64,000 bases of DNA from Myrica gale (GCA_963930655.1 OZ005607.1:17806374-17870373), one strand, 5' to 3'. Counted from the first letter of the stretch, positions 33,517 through 45,060 are shown. Numbers and translations are program-made. The notes: a model not told the origin generated them from the sequence alone.

Positions 33517-34669
33517 CAGTGGCGGAACCATGACCTAATTTGAAGGAGGGCAAACTTTTAAGACGAAATGACAAAAAAAAATCTTATACAATGCAAAAAT
33601 TGTCTTAAAGTTAAAATATTGAAAATTAAGGACTAAAAGTATTTAAAAATATTGAAATACACGTTCTGTACAATTTGTTGAGATCGAGAGGTGACAATTG
33701 GATCCTACGGGTCTGCATCTTTTGAAAACGTTGCAAAATGATTTCGTTCTCAATAGTTTCAAAATTTTCCCTCTTGATGTGTACTACCATACTATCATTC
33801 ATACACATCTCTCATCTTATTACGCGAGTCAATCTTGATAAGATTCATCGCAAATAACACTCTCTCAACGATTGCAGTCGCAACTTGTAAGACCAATGTC
33901 AATTCGATGGATTATGACTTCGATTTGGAGGATTAGGATTCTCTGTTTCATCACCAGCCATGGATTGAATCAATAAGTGATTCTTTGAGAAATTGAGTAT
34001 GGAAGAGCGTGTTGTAGCTCCGATACCATATATAAAACTAAACTTAGAGAAATACTAAACTTGCGCAAGACTCAAGGAAGAAAGATTTTGGAGTTTCTCA
34101 ATCGTGTATTGAAGTAGAGTGACTATACAGAGTTACAATGAGCACTTATATACAAGAGCCTCTTTGAGTAACTAACGCTTGCAAGAATAACTAACTAAAA
34201 TATTCTTAACAGAAAGATGTTGCCAGCTGAGCTAACCTCTAATATAGTCTCTAGAATATGGGGAGGAAATTTTAACTAGTGGGGTATAGAATATACTTAC
34301 CATTCACCCATAAAAAAAATCTTGTAGCTGCAGAATTTAGGTATGGGAGAGGAGATGGAATAAGCTTTTGCCAATATAAGTCACTGAACTAAGTGGAATA
34401 TCCTTCCATGCATGACAGAAAACAAAACTAACCTTGCACCTATATCTGTAAATGGACTATACCAAGAGCCAGTGCAATAAACTTACAGAGGTTTTCACCC
34501 AAAAATAACTAATTTCTTTCAAGTATAATGCATTTATAATTGACCTAGAAGTGAAGCAAATAGTTTGTGGAAATGGGGGGCTCAAAGGGGCAAAACCTTA
34601 AAAAATCATTTTTTTGTCAGAACCAACCGAGGTCGAGGCCCCGTTCGCCCAGGCTTGGTTCCGCCAATG
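33517..34669. mobile_element. hAT deletion derivative, TSD GGCACAGG
   Basis: 1153 bp. Terminal repeats are CAGTGGCGGAACCATGACC (left) and CATTGGCGGAACCAAGCC (right, complemented). The flanking 8-bp duplication GGCACAGG is identical at 33509-33516 and 34670-34677. CAGTGGCGGA.CC ends are typical of plant hAT elements with MYM/TTF-type transposases. Inside is a C-terminal transposase remnant (33626-33890, minus). Around 33950-34300 there is what looks like the end of a minus-strand Copia LTR with a primer site (TGGTATCGGAGC). Confidence 0.9.
33626..33890 (-). pseudogene. hAT transposase C-terminal (dimerisation) remnant
   Basis: The minus strand reads VATAIVERVLFAMNLIKI-like, NKMRDVYEMNDSMVVHIKRE and NFETIENEIILQRFQKMQTR. 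This corresponds to the hAT C-terminal dimerisation region of MYM/TTF-type transposases (VATATVERAFSAMK..., DND..I..RFQ.MK.RR). The N-terminal zinc finger and catalytic core are missing, so it cannot act alone. Confidence 0.7.
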
Positions 34670-34961
34670 GGCACAGGAAGGAGGAAGAAGGGGAGGGGGA
34701 TTGTGTCTGTCAAATTTTCATCACTGGTGAACTACTGTGACATTAAATTCCGTCACAAAAAGCAGCGTTCGATCACCACTGGCCCGTTGAATTGAATAGT
34801 AAATGATCGGTCGCAGCAATGTTAACGTCGAACAAGCAGATTATAAGCGATCGGACGCATACAAATAAATGTTCAATTGGTTATTTGCTTTTGATCGGAC
34901 AGATAGACTTGGTGGATCGAACAATTTCGTTAGTGATCAGACGAATATATTTGGATGATCG

Positions 34962-36206
34962 TGTTGGCTTTTGTGCACAATCGAGATTTTGATGATTACA
35001 ATAAATGAATGTGTTTACAAATTGGATATCTTCAAAGACAAAGAAAACTTGACGAAAAGAGCCAAACCTTGAAGAAAAAAGAACAAGAAGATGCAAGGAG
35101 CTAAAAGTGAAGTTTCAAGACCTTAGGGTATAATCCTTGTAACTCTTTATTCCACATTTGAGAAGGATTTGAATCACGCACTGCATATCTTTCAAAACGT
35201 CCATAAACTGTTTTACCTTTTGTTTGAAAGATTAAAATATTTTTAAAGGTTTCAAAACAACCCAAATATATTCCTAAACTCTTCACATACTTATGGGAAT
35301 TAAGTCTTTAAATTGGGTGTTTAAAAGTGGTCAAAAATATGTTTTTAAATGAACTGGTCGATGAACTTTTTGTAGCGGTCGACCTCTACATGAAGAGGTC
35401 GATCATTGACAACATTCCAATTTATGACCGTTGCGCAACGGCTACTTGAACCGGTCGACCAGTACATGAAGCGGTCGACCGGTACAAATGTAAAATTGTC
35501 AAATCGACCTCCAACGGCTATAAACGGCTAGTTTTCATATGTGGCCTATAAATACACATCCAAAACGTCTAAAATGAAGTACCAACGACCACATATCATT
35601 TGTATAGCTTGAGAAATATTCTAAACCTTCATATTCCATATTTCTCATATCATTCACACAAAACACACTTTCACATCCTTGTCATTGTGTGAATCAAAAG
35701 AGATAGAGCTTCCATTTTCATATCTACTCTATCAAGAGAGTTTTTGTTCATTAATCTTCCGATCTAGCGAGTTGTTCCTTTAGTGAGGTTGTTCACTAAA
35801 GAAGAAGCTTTGAGAGTGTATATCTCAAGCTTGGTGAGGTTGTGAGTGGTGAGCCAGAAAAACCACTTGAGTGGGTTTGAGTGTTGATCCCGGGAAAACA
35901 CTTGTACGGTTCACTAGCACCCGTAAGCTAGTGTGTAAAGCTATTGAAGATAGTGGAAAACCTCAAGGCTCGGTGAAGGAGTTTGAGGGGTGGATGTAGG
36001 CGGGTTTGCCGAACCACCTAAAAATACTGTGTTTGCTTCTCTTACCTTTGTCCTTACTTTAGCACTTATTTACTGTTCCGCATAATATATACTTGTGCTA
36101 AAGTAGTATTTACTTGCAAACACATTTTGGGTAATTTTCAAAAAAGTTTAGAAAACCAATTCACCCCCCTCTTGGGTTGCCTTAATCCTGTAATCTAGGA
36201 CTCACA
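34962..36206 (+). repeat. 5' LTR of the Copia derivative (1245 bp)
   Basis: The U3 contains five GGTCGA(C/T) motifs between about 35355 and 35480, several in the palindromic form CGGTCGACC and separated by TACATGAAG. The promoter TATAAATA is at 35547-35554, then a leader. Ends in TG...CA. Confidence 0.88.
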
Positions 36207-36260
36207 ATTGGTATCAGAGTCTGGTGCTCTTTACACAAGATATAAACATCTTGAGTTAGA

Positions 36261-36997
36261 ATGACAACTACAAGCTTCAACACTCAAGTTGAAGGGCTTT
36301 CCACTCTTAGACCACCATTTTTTGACGGAAATGATTACGCATATTGGAAAGCTAGGATGAAAATCTATCTTCAATCCATTGATTATGATTTATGGTTATG
36401 CACTTTGAATGGTCCACATATTCCTACAAAGAAATTTGGAGAGGTTGAAACCCTTAAAAACGAAAATGAATATAGTGACCTAGACAAAAAGAAAATCTCT
36501 TTAAATGCTAGAGCTATGAACATTCTTTATTGTGCTTTAGAGAGAAATGAATTTAATAGAATATCTTCTTGCACAAATGCTAAGGAAGTTTGGCATGCTC
36601 TAGAAATCACTCGTGAAGGAACAAGTCAAGTCAAAGAGTCAAAAATCAACATGCTTGTTCATAACTATGAGTTATTTAAAATGTCACCCGAGGAATCTAT
36701 TTCTAACATGTATACTAGATTTACCACAATAATAAATGCTTTGAATGCTCTTGGTAAATCTTATACTAACTCCGATTTGGTGAGAAAAATCCTTAGGTCA
36801 CTACCAAAGGCATGGGAGGCCAAAGTGACCGCCATACAAAAAGCCAAGGATCTCACGAGCTTCCTCTGGATGAGCTAATTGGATCAATCATGACCCATGA
36901 GATCCAAATGTTTGAGAATGAAGATGAGGGCAAAAAGAAGATGAGGATCGCTTTCAAATCTTCAACAATGAAAGATGAGGATGACAAAGAGGAAAAC
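36261..36997 (+). pseudogene. Copia Gag (UBN2/DUF4219-like), frameshifted
   Basis: Opens MTTTSFNTQVEGLSTLRPPF, then YWKARMKIYLQSIDYDLW, AREV-type KEVWHALEITREGTSQVKES and the SLPKAWEAKVTAIQKA end of the Gag domain. About codon 198 a one-base loss shifts the frame (to LPLDELIGSIMTHEIQMFEN, 36839 onward), and the remainder fuses to U5. Gag forms the virus-like particle of Copia elements. The CCHC knuckle is missing. Confidence 0.88.
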
Positions 36998-37179
36998 ATA
37001 CTGTGTTTGCTTCTCTTACCTTTCTCTGTACTTTAGCACTTATTTACTGTTCCGCATATTATACTTGTGCTAAAGTAGTATTTACTTGCAAACACATCTT
37101 TGGGTAATTTTCAAAAAAGTTTAGAAAACCAATTCACCCCCCTCTTGGGTTGCCTTAATCCTGTAATCTAGGACTCACA
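36998..37179 (+). repeat. 3' LTR remnant (last 182 bp)
   Basis: Matches 36025-36206 in length (182 bp each) and nearly base for base, with few differences (for example CTTTGTCCTT against CTTTCTCTGT). It ends CTCACA before the GATCG duplication. Confidence 0.9.
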
Positions 37180-37275
37180 GATCGAACATGTAACACTAGT
37201 GATTGGACTCATATATTTGGTCGATCAATCCTGTCACGTTTCCAATCGAACGATTTACATGGATGATGGTATGTT

Positions 37276-37625
37276 TGATTTGTTTCCGATCGACGGTGAA
37301 ATTTACGATCGGACATTTTTTATCATTACCATTCGATCACTTGACTTGTCAATAGAACGGTAATTGGTTGATCGAACGGTATTTAGACGTTTAATTTGTT
37401 TCTGATTAGATGGTGAAATTTGCGATCGGACAATTTTTATCATTACCGTTAGATCACTTGACTTGTCGATAGAACGGTTAATTGGTTGATCGAACAATAT
37501 TTAGAAATTTAATTTGTTTCCGATTGACAGTGAAATTTGCAATCGAACATTTTTTTTATCATTACCATTCAATCGGTTGACTTGTCGATAGAATGGTTAA
37601 TTGTTCAATCGGACAATATTTACGG
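37276..37625. repeat. Three ~117-bp tandem repeats, GATCGGACA-rich
   Basis: The unit starts TTGTTTC(C/T)GAT(C/T) at about 37280, 37396 and 37514. Each has GTGAAATTTGCGATCGGACA-like and CACTTGACTTGTCGATAGAA-like segments. GATCGGAC/GATCGAAC words also occur on the other side of the Copia insertion (34807-34940), so both parts belong to one older repeat, possibly the subterminal region of a DNA transposon. Confidence 0.75.
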
Positions 37626-37799
37626 AATATATTTTTTAGAATATAAAATGATAATAAACAAAAATATTATATAAAATTGTCTTAAAAGTAACAATACATT
37701 GGTATTCACATCCATAAAAATCAATAATAATTCTTAATTACCCGTAACTAAACCGAAAATAATATTGTACTAATGTAGCAATCATCAAAGAAAATACAT

Positions 37800-38700
37800 C
37801 TCACCCGACCTCCGCTTTTTCAAGAGTTCGAAGGGACCATCATAATTGGGAACAAGATCGTGGTACGCTTTCCCTTTTTGGAATCTCTTCCATATCTAAG
37901 GAGTAAGTTTTAACATCACTTTGTCCCCCATTTTAAAGTCTAATAGTCGACTCCCTTTGTCATCACTTCTTCATCCTCCCCTATGATTTAGAAAGGCTAT
38001 CCTTAGTAATCGTAAGTAGCTCTTTTCCTATCTTTAGAAAATTGAAACACAACTAGACACCTTATCGCGAGCGTCTGCATCATAATCTGGTAGGGAGTAA
38101 GCGGTTGATGCCCCAGGTTTAGCTCAAAGCTTCCAGTTGCTGGTAACTTTTGCAAGTCGTAGATGAACTGAATTGCATCTAGCAACTTGACCCAATCCTT
38201 TTGACTTGCAAACACATAGTGTCTCAAGTACTCTTCCAACAAAGCATTCATGCGCTCTGCCCATCAGTATGAGGAAGGTTTCGAGTTGAAAACTTCAATT
38301 CCAAACCCAATAGCTTGAATAAAAGGGTCTATAGTGAACTAGGATCTCGATCATTGATAATACTTTCAGGCATTCCAAAGTACTTAACCACATACTTGAA
38401 GAAAAGATCGGTACAATATCAGTTGTACAGAATTGGAAAAGGTCGAAGTAGCTCAACCTTCTTCTGTCGGTCTGACTTGTCTTTTTGACACACCAAGTAA
38501 GTCTTTACGTAGAACTCAATGTCCTCCTCCATCTTCGGCCAACAATATGATCGACTGATGAGAGCTAACATCCTTTCTCTACCAAGGTGGCCTACCTATT
38601 AAGCATCGTTCATCTCCTGTATAAATGAGATATTTATTTTAGGCGAGATGTTTGAATATTCCTAAATCGAATGTGAGACTTGCCATCTCTTTTTCCCTTT
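37800..38700 (-). pseudogene. Ty3/gypsy integrase remnant
   Basis: The minus strand reads GHLGRERMLALISRSYCWPK and FYVKTYLVCQKDKS (H2C2 zinc region), then FKYVVKYFGMPESIINDRDP (core with DDE Asp), HTDGQSA, and ALLEEYLRHYV / LLDAIQFIYDLQK near 38003-38251. Numerous stops and shifts. No LTR was recognised at either end. Confidence 0.75.
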
Positions 38701-39314
38701 TTCTTTCCCTGTATCAACTTGGTATCAAAGCCTTCCAACGCTCCAACTGCAATTGTTACTGACATCATGAGCACAAATGGTCCATGATTTACTCAATCCT
38801 ATTGTGATGAATAAATGATTAATGTTGCAAACCAAGTTGCTGCACTCACACACCGAATGGACACAAGATGGAATCATTGCTTTCCCACGCAACTCAAAAA
38901 TGAAAATGGTCCAGGTGACACTAAAAATCAAGAAGATTGTGACAGCCACAAAGCTTCACTAGGAGGTGAAAATGCAGTGCCTAATACCTCCTGCAATAAA
39001 GCTGCATTAACCACAATTCATCCGTCACCGAGAAGGAGAATTTGAACAGCAACAATGGCCTAACTTTCACTAATGTGATTCCTTCGATGACATTGTGAAG
39101 CGAGTCCGCGTTGATGTTCTAGATTTTTTGGGCACTATAGACCCGACCAACATCCAAGATTGACTATGTCCTTCAAAGATTATTTTAACCGATTTCATGT
39201 AATGAATGATAAGAAGGTGCAATTCGTTAAGATAAAGCTTAAAGGGTAGGCACGAGTGTGGTGGTACATGGTTGAGGAACAAGTCCTCACCTTCGCTAAC
39301 CACCCGTTTCTGAT

Positions 39315-39669
39315 TGTTGTGCATGATTTCCAAGCCCACAGCCTCAAGATTTGCAAGCACAAATTGCAACCACTGAAGAAGTTTGCAAGCCACAAATCTT
39401 GAAGAAATTTTTATTCCAATTCACACATTGAGCTTTTCCCTATAAGTACTAACTCTTGTAAGCAAGTTGGGTGTGCCTATGTGAAGAGTACCGTGGGTTG
39501 AGAGAGAATTGTGACGGAGGTACAGTGGTTGTGAGAGTCGAGAGAAATTATTGTATTCGTGATTTCTTGTAAGTAAATCTCAGTCCTCTCCTCCATAGAC
39601 GTAGGCAATTACGGAACCACGTTAAATCTTAGTCTCTGTATGTTTGGTCTTTTCTTTTTGTGCACAACA
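39315..39669 (+). repeat. Solo LTR 1 inside gag
   Basis: Starts TGTTGTGCATGATTTCC and ends TGCACAACA. Flanked by CTGAT and CCGAT, a decayed 5-bp duplication. Carries the GTAGGCAATTACGGAACCACG block common in Copia U5. Confidence 0.65.
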
Positions 39670-40366
39670 CCGATTTGACTCAAATGAAATCCAGAGATGA
39701 AATCTATATACACCGACACCCATGGTTTCTTTGGAATAGGAAGAGGTTGAATTAGCCTATTTTTCTCCTATTGTAATTGTTACTAACATCATGAGCACAA
39801 GTGGAAGATCCTACACCAATGGTCCATGACTTAGTCAGGCTAATTATGATGAAATGTTGATTATTGTCGCAAACCAAGTTGTTGCACTCACACAGAGAAT
39901 GGGCACAATATATAATCATTGCTTCCTATGTAACTGAACAATGAAAATGGTCTAGGTGACGCTGAAAATCAAGAAGATCATGACAACCGCGAGGCTCCAC
40001 CAGGAGGTGAAAAGCAGGGTCTAATCAACCTCTTGCAGGAAACCTACACCTACAACAATTCTTCCGTCACCGAAGAATGGAACTTAAGAGCAACAGTGGC
40101 CTACAGTGGCCTAACTTTCACCAACGTATTCCTTTGATGATATTACAAAGACAAGTCGTGTTGATGTTCCAGATTATTTGAACACTATAGACCTTAAAAA
40201 CCTATAGGATTGACTCATGTCCTTAGAAGATTATTTCGATTGCTTACATGTGGCGGATGAATGGAAGGTGCAATTCACTAGGAAGAAGCTTAAAAGACAG
40301 GGATGGGTGTGGTGGCACAGGGTTGACGAACAGCTCTGTCACCTTCGCCAACCACTCGTTTTTGAT

Positions 40367-40730
40367 TGTTGGGCATGATGTCCATGCCCACAACATCAAG
40401 ATTTGAAAACCTTAAGTCTTGAAAAATTACAGCCATAAGAGAAGTTTGCAAGCTGCAAATTTTGAAGAATTTTTTTCTCCATTTAGTACATTGACCTTTT
40501 CCTTATAAATCCTAAGTTTGATAAGCAAGTTGGGCATGCCTCTATGAAGAGCATCATGGTTTGAGAGATAACTGCGAGAAAGGTGCAATGGTTGTGAGAG
40601 TTAACATAAATTATTGTATCCGTTGATTTCTTGTTAGTAAATTCGAGTTTTCTTACCCTTGAACATAGCCAGTTGCCAAACCAAGTTAATTCTTAGTCTT
40701 TGTATGCTTGGTGTTTTTTTATGCTCAACA
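40367..40730 (+). repeat. Solo LTR 2 inside gag
   Basis: Starts TGTTGGGCATGATGTCC and ends ATGCTCAACA. Flanked on both sides by TTGAT (40362-40366 and 40731-40735). Same position in gag as solo LTR 1. Confidence 0.7.
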
Positions 40731-41341
40731 TTGATTGGCCTCAAATAAAACTATGTCTCAAAGAGAAGTTATTGCATCTTAATTATTAAGAAACAATGTT
40801 TGAAGATCTTCTTGTCCATCACTAGGGGTTGTTGACGGTGGAGTTAACTCATCATAGTGGAGTTACATAGACAGAAGGCAAATCTTTGGCACTATATAAA
40901 TCTGAATTACGTGACGAGATTCGAAAAGAATGTCTCACTACCAGTTTGCTTGATAGATTGCGTCATTCGGTGCGATATCATCGGAGGACCAGACGTTACA
41001 AAGAATATGTTGGAGATTGAAGTTGGTGAGAGCAACAAGGAGAGGACCTGGTCAATTGCCTTGTATTTAGCTCACATGTGCCGAAGGTTGAGTCCAATAA
41101 CAACCAGTAGCAATTGGCTAATGTTGCTGCTGTTTATTTGATTTGTTGCAAGATTTTAAGAGAGCCTGGTGTCATGTTTTTAGAACAAGTTGTTGCTATT
41201 GATATTTAAATTTGAATGTTCGTTGAGTTGGGGATATGCAAATAATAATCACCTGATTTTGTGATATTCTCTTACTCAAAGAGAGGTTGTTTTATTGAAC
41301 AACAAAGTCTGAATTATTTCTGTTAAGTTTGGGACCTAACA

Positions 41342-42411
41342 TTGATATCAGAGCCAGGTTGATGGCCACCAACAAAGAGACTAAGAGAGAATCGATTTTC
41401 CTGAGTCAGGACTCGGAAGTGTCCAAGATGGACTAGAAAAGATGGAGTTGGGTGTTTGTGACTGACTGTAGTGGCCGAAGGATTTCATTAAAGCTCTATC
41501 GAAAGTTGTTGTCTCAAACAAAGGGTATTCTAGCTCTTCAAATTGGGAACGTGAAGGTGCTTCAAAAATGCCAAGAGATGAAGCGGAAAGATGGAGACTA
41601 CGTTGACTCCTAGGACGGCTAATCTAGAATTTCCTCAATATTTCGGTGATAACCCAACCAAATGGTTCAATGAGACAACACAATTCTTTGATGTCAAGGG
41701 ACTCTTGATAACCAAAAGGTTTCTCTAGCATCCTTTCATTTGGAGGGTGAAGCCAACCAATGGTGGCAATGGCATAATCTCTCTTACGAGGAAGAGCCTG
41801 GACGATTACATGATACATATTCACAGAGGAGCTGTGGGCTCGCTTTAGGCCAACTGATTGTGAAGATTTTGACGAAGCTCTCTCGCGTGTAAGACAAAAT
41901 GGCTCGCTGTGTGACTACCAAAAGGAATTTGGGAGGTTGAGGAACCGATTGAGTACATGGATGAATACAAAATGAACTGGTTGAGACGTTCATGGGCCGT
42001 TTTAAACATGAAATTTCTGATAGCATTAGAATGTTCAAACCAAATACGTTGAATGCAGCAATAAGCTTAGAGAGAATGCGAGATTGCCAGCTCATGCACA
42101 AAGAAAGTTCACACAATCACCACCTACAAGCCGAGTGCCTCTGGCACTTCCTGCTCCAACAAGGTCACCATCAACTTCTCAATTGAAGCGACTGTCATGG
42201 GAGGAAATGAAAAAACGGAGAGCTCAATGGTTGTGTTTTAACTACAATGAGGAGTTCACAATATGCCATAAATGCCAAGAATTGCAGCTTCTCTTACTTG
42301 AAGGAAGTCCGAACATAGGAGAAATCATATGTGAAGAAATCACGAAGGATGCCATGGAGGAAGCTACCCCGAATGTACAAACCGAACCAGAAACTCATTG
42401 CATGCCTTAAC
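41342..42411 (+). pseudogene. Ty3/gypsy Gag remnant with decayed zinc knuckle
   Basis: A primer-like site TTGATATCAGAGCC (41342-41355) follows LTR-like sequence ending CCTAACA. Gag: LEFPQYFGDNPTKWFNETTQ, ASFHLEGEANQWWQWHN, RVRQNGSLCDYQKEFGRLRN. Near 42230 is CFNYNEEFTICHKCQELQLL, a CCHC knuckle in which the second Cys is Tyr. Several stops and shifts. The following protease is not visible. Confidence 0.75.
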
Positions 42412-42751
42412 AGGTTGGTCCATGATTGAACTAGAATATTGCATGATTAATAATACATTTAAAACCAATATAATTGCAATTCTTCATGTCATAATTATTG
42501 GCTTAAGATGAAAAAATAATTAAGGGTAATTAATCAAAATGGTGATTTAAATTGATGAAATAGCATGATTTATGCATTAAGTTATGATTTGAGATTAAAT
42601 TAAATTTTCTTGCAAATATTTTATTCCAGAACCTAGTTTATATTGTGTCTAGATGCATTTGTAAAATTATTTTCTTTATCATGTGCACTATGATTATTGA
42701 CATTGTATTTATTTCACAAAGAAAAAATTATTGGTGTTTTAAAAATCATGG

Positions 42752-42983
42752 CACATACAAAAAAAAAAAACACTGGCACAGACCTTTAGCGGCGATCGCG
42801 ACCACCGCTAAATTTCTGTATCAGCGTTTTCACGAAACGCTGCGGAAAGAGCAAATTTGCGCTCAGGTCTATAGCGGCGGTTGCGCAAACCGCCGCTAAA
42901 AAATCGCTACTAAAGCTATAGCAGCGGTTTTTTGACCTTTAGTAGCGGTTTCGACCGCTGCTAAAGACCATTTTTTTGTAGTG
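42752..42983. mobile_element. CACTA-like MITE, GCGGCGG subterminal repeats
   Basis: The right end complemented reads CACTACAAAAAAATGG, a known plant CACTA terminus; the left end is CACATACAAAAAAAAAA (diverged). Between them are nested palindromes of TTTAGCGGCG / GCGGTTGCGCAAACCGC / CCGCCGCTAAA type. No coding capacity. The expected 3-bp duplication does not match (TGG against AAC), so one end may be displaced. Confidence 0.7.
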
Positions 42984-45060
42984 AACAATTTAGGTTGTGT
43001 TTTCAAATGTTGTGAGAATTAAGGAGATATAGTTTTATTGAGTTTTGTGAGATAATAGTGTAAAATATTATGGTAGATAGTTCTAGACTAATAATTGGAG
43101 TTAATGAAAAAGGTACAAAGAGAAAATTGTCTTTACCAATTCATCATGGACATATCAACAAATGCACTTGTTGTTTGATCCCTTTTGCGTAAATTGACTA
43201 GAAGAGAGAGAAAATATGATTTCAAATAATTGTCTTGGAACTCATTGTGTCATTCACACAGATTTAGAATTCAATGTAATTTGGGAGTGAAATCCTCAAT
43301 ATGAAAATTATTTATGTGCACAAAATAGTTAACTAAACCTCATCATATTCGTTTTGTAAAAGATTGTAAGATTTTTAGGATTTTGATAGAATTGTGAATA
43401 TTTATATAAATTGGAGTTTTTTAGGTTTTTGTGTAAAAGTTGGTTAACTAAAATTTTTAAAGATATTTAAATTTTTGTTGAAGTTTGTAAAAAGTTGTAG
43501 AGAGAGAATATTTGTTATAATTCTTTTTTGAAAATTTATTGGAGTTTGTGTGTTGGTGAAGATTGTGTAAAAGGTATTGTTGTTGTGTATGAATTTTCGA
43601 GATTTTGGATGCTTGTTTTGTAAATTTTATTGTATTTTATAATACTTTTGCAAACGAACATTCCTTATTTGGAGAAAAAATCTACCGTGTTTTATGTTTG
43701 CATGTAAGTTTAGCAAAATATTATGATATCTGACTAATCGTGTATGTTTTGTAACACAGCCCGACAGCATATTATTCAATCCTTATCTCAGCTTGAACTA
43801 GGGTTAGCAAAGTCTCATGTATTAGTATCTTCGGTAGTTATGGAAAAGTATCTTTCCAATAACGCTTCCGTGAATCTTTCTGAAGTTACGAGCCCTTCGT
43901 TGAGTTGTTCAAACATTATTCTTTGGGAATTTCACCCTCTCTTTGCCTCCCCTCTCAGTTTATATGTCGTGAAATTGTAACGTCCACTTTCAGCATCCAC
44001 CGGATACGGAGATAATGATCAATCAGTGTGCATTATATGACTATGCTTCACCTGGTGCCTGCCACTTTCGGCATCCACCCTGTATAGAGATAATGAGCAA
44101 CGTTAAAAGAGGCTTTTGCCTGAATTTTTCATAAAAATGGCCCCACTTCACCAACCCATGAACCAACTTAATAATTATGATCTCATAACTTAAGAATTAT
44201 GATTTCATAAAACGAAAGAAATATATATATATATATATATATATAGTCTCAATTGTCGGAATCCAGTCTCCTAATTGTTTTTCAAGTTTTAAGTCTTTGA
44301 CTAAATATTCTTCTCTATTGCTACATTGGTTGTTGGTCTCCATACTCCATAGTCCATGGATTCCCACTACTCATACTGTTCCTACTATTATTTTCCCGGC
44401 ATGCTTACTCTTTTGACCGTTTGGAGTTGTTGGGAATATTACCAATAAAACCCACAGGACAAGCTTTTATCATATTTTTTAAAGGTATTTGAAGAAAATG
44501 GTACATGTTATTCATGAGATAATACACGTTTTCTACAGCCATAAATTTGATTTTAACAAAAATTAAATCCGAAATTTTAAGATAAATAACCTATAATTCA
44601 TTGAAATAGGATAACTCACAGGTAGTGGTCCTTTTATGCAGTTTGAATGTGTTGGATTGACAGAAACTTTGTTACCTTTGAGTAGTACGTGCCATCCGAT
44701 CTTACCAAATTTTGAAAGGACTTTGGACCAAATGGTTAGTCTTCAAAGAATTATTATTATTAATTTTTGGTTTAAAGAATTTTTCTTTTTTCTTTTTTGT
44801 TGACAAAAAAGCTTATGATAAATATGATTGAAAAATAATGAGTTTAATATATTTGTTATTGAATCACATTTTTTCCTCTTTTAGATGAAGTTGAGGATTA
44901 TTCTTGCAACTTTAGTTATCAAATCATGGGCTTGATAAAAAAAAAAAGAAAAAAGAAAAAACAGAAAAGTTAATCCATAGCGTTAAAAAAAATCCCAGCA
45001 AATTCTTCAAGGAGAAAGAGAGAAAAAGAAAGAAAGAAAAGAGAGAGGCAAATTGTTTTG
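42984..45060. other. Intergenic DNA, no gene recognised
   Basis: AT-rich. A TA-dinucleotide run lies at about 44222-44244. Two short related segments (CCACTTTC.GCATCCACC) occur near 43985 and 44070. A 78-codon ORF at 43744-43980 has no recognisable domain. The last 100 bp are purine-rich (GAAAGAGAGAAAAAG), upstream of the methionine synthase promoter. Confidence 0.55.

Larger units (their letters stand above)
34962..37179 (+). mobile_element. Copia deletion derivative, TSD GATCG
   Basis: 5' LTR 34962-36206 (TGTTGGC...CTCACA), tRNA-Met primer site from 36208 (TGGTATCAGAGTC), gag fragment 36261-36997, then only the last 182 bp of the 3' LTR (36998-37179). GATCG precedes it (34957-34961) and follows it (37180-37184). 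Protease, integrase, RT, RNase H and most of the 3' LTR are gone. The gag/LTR joint lies at a short shared ATACTGTG. The two LTR ends differ by only a few bases, suggesting a fairly recent insertion. Confidence 0.92.
38740..40750 (+). repeat. Tandem duplication of a gypsy gag plus solo-LTR unit
   Basis: Unit 1 runs from about 38740 to 39690 and unit 2 from about 39768 to 40750. Both begin with a gag-like segment (start near ATCATGAGCACAA; HRMDTRWNHC, VRVDVLDF..TIDPTN, KVQFVKIKLKG, VWWYMVEEQ in unit 1), interrupted at the same place by an LTR of about 360 bp. They differ in many positions, so the duplication is old. A tRNA-Met-like primer site (TTGGTATCAAAGCC) precedes unit 1 at about 38711. 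Confidence 0.7.

Noticed and set aside
36207-36220. Possible tRNA-Met gene fragment
   Set aside because: It is the 3'-terminal complement only, placed right after an LTR, so it is a primer-binding site. The same holds for about 2087-2099, 41342 and 63641.
37276-37625. CRISPR-like regularly spaced repeats
   Set aside because: The ~117-bp units are directly adjacent without unique spacers, and the genome is a plant's; tandem repeat only.
39070-39393. 107-codon minus-strand ORF
   Set aside because: Antisense across a gag/solo-LTR junction; the plus strand has gag motifs and LTR ends.
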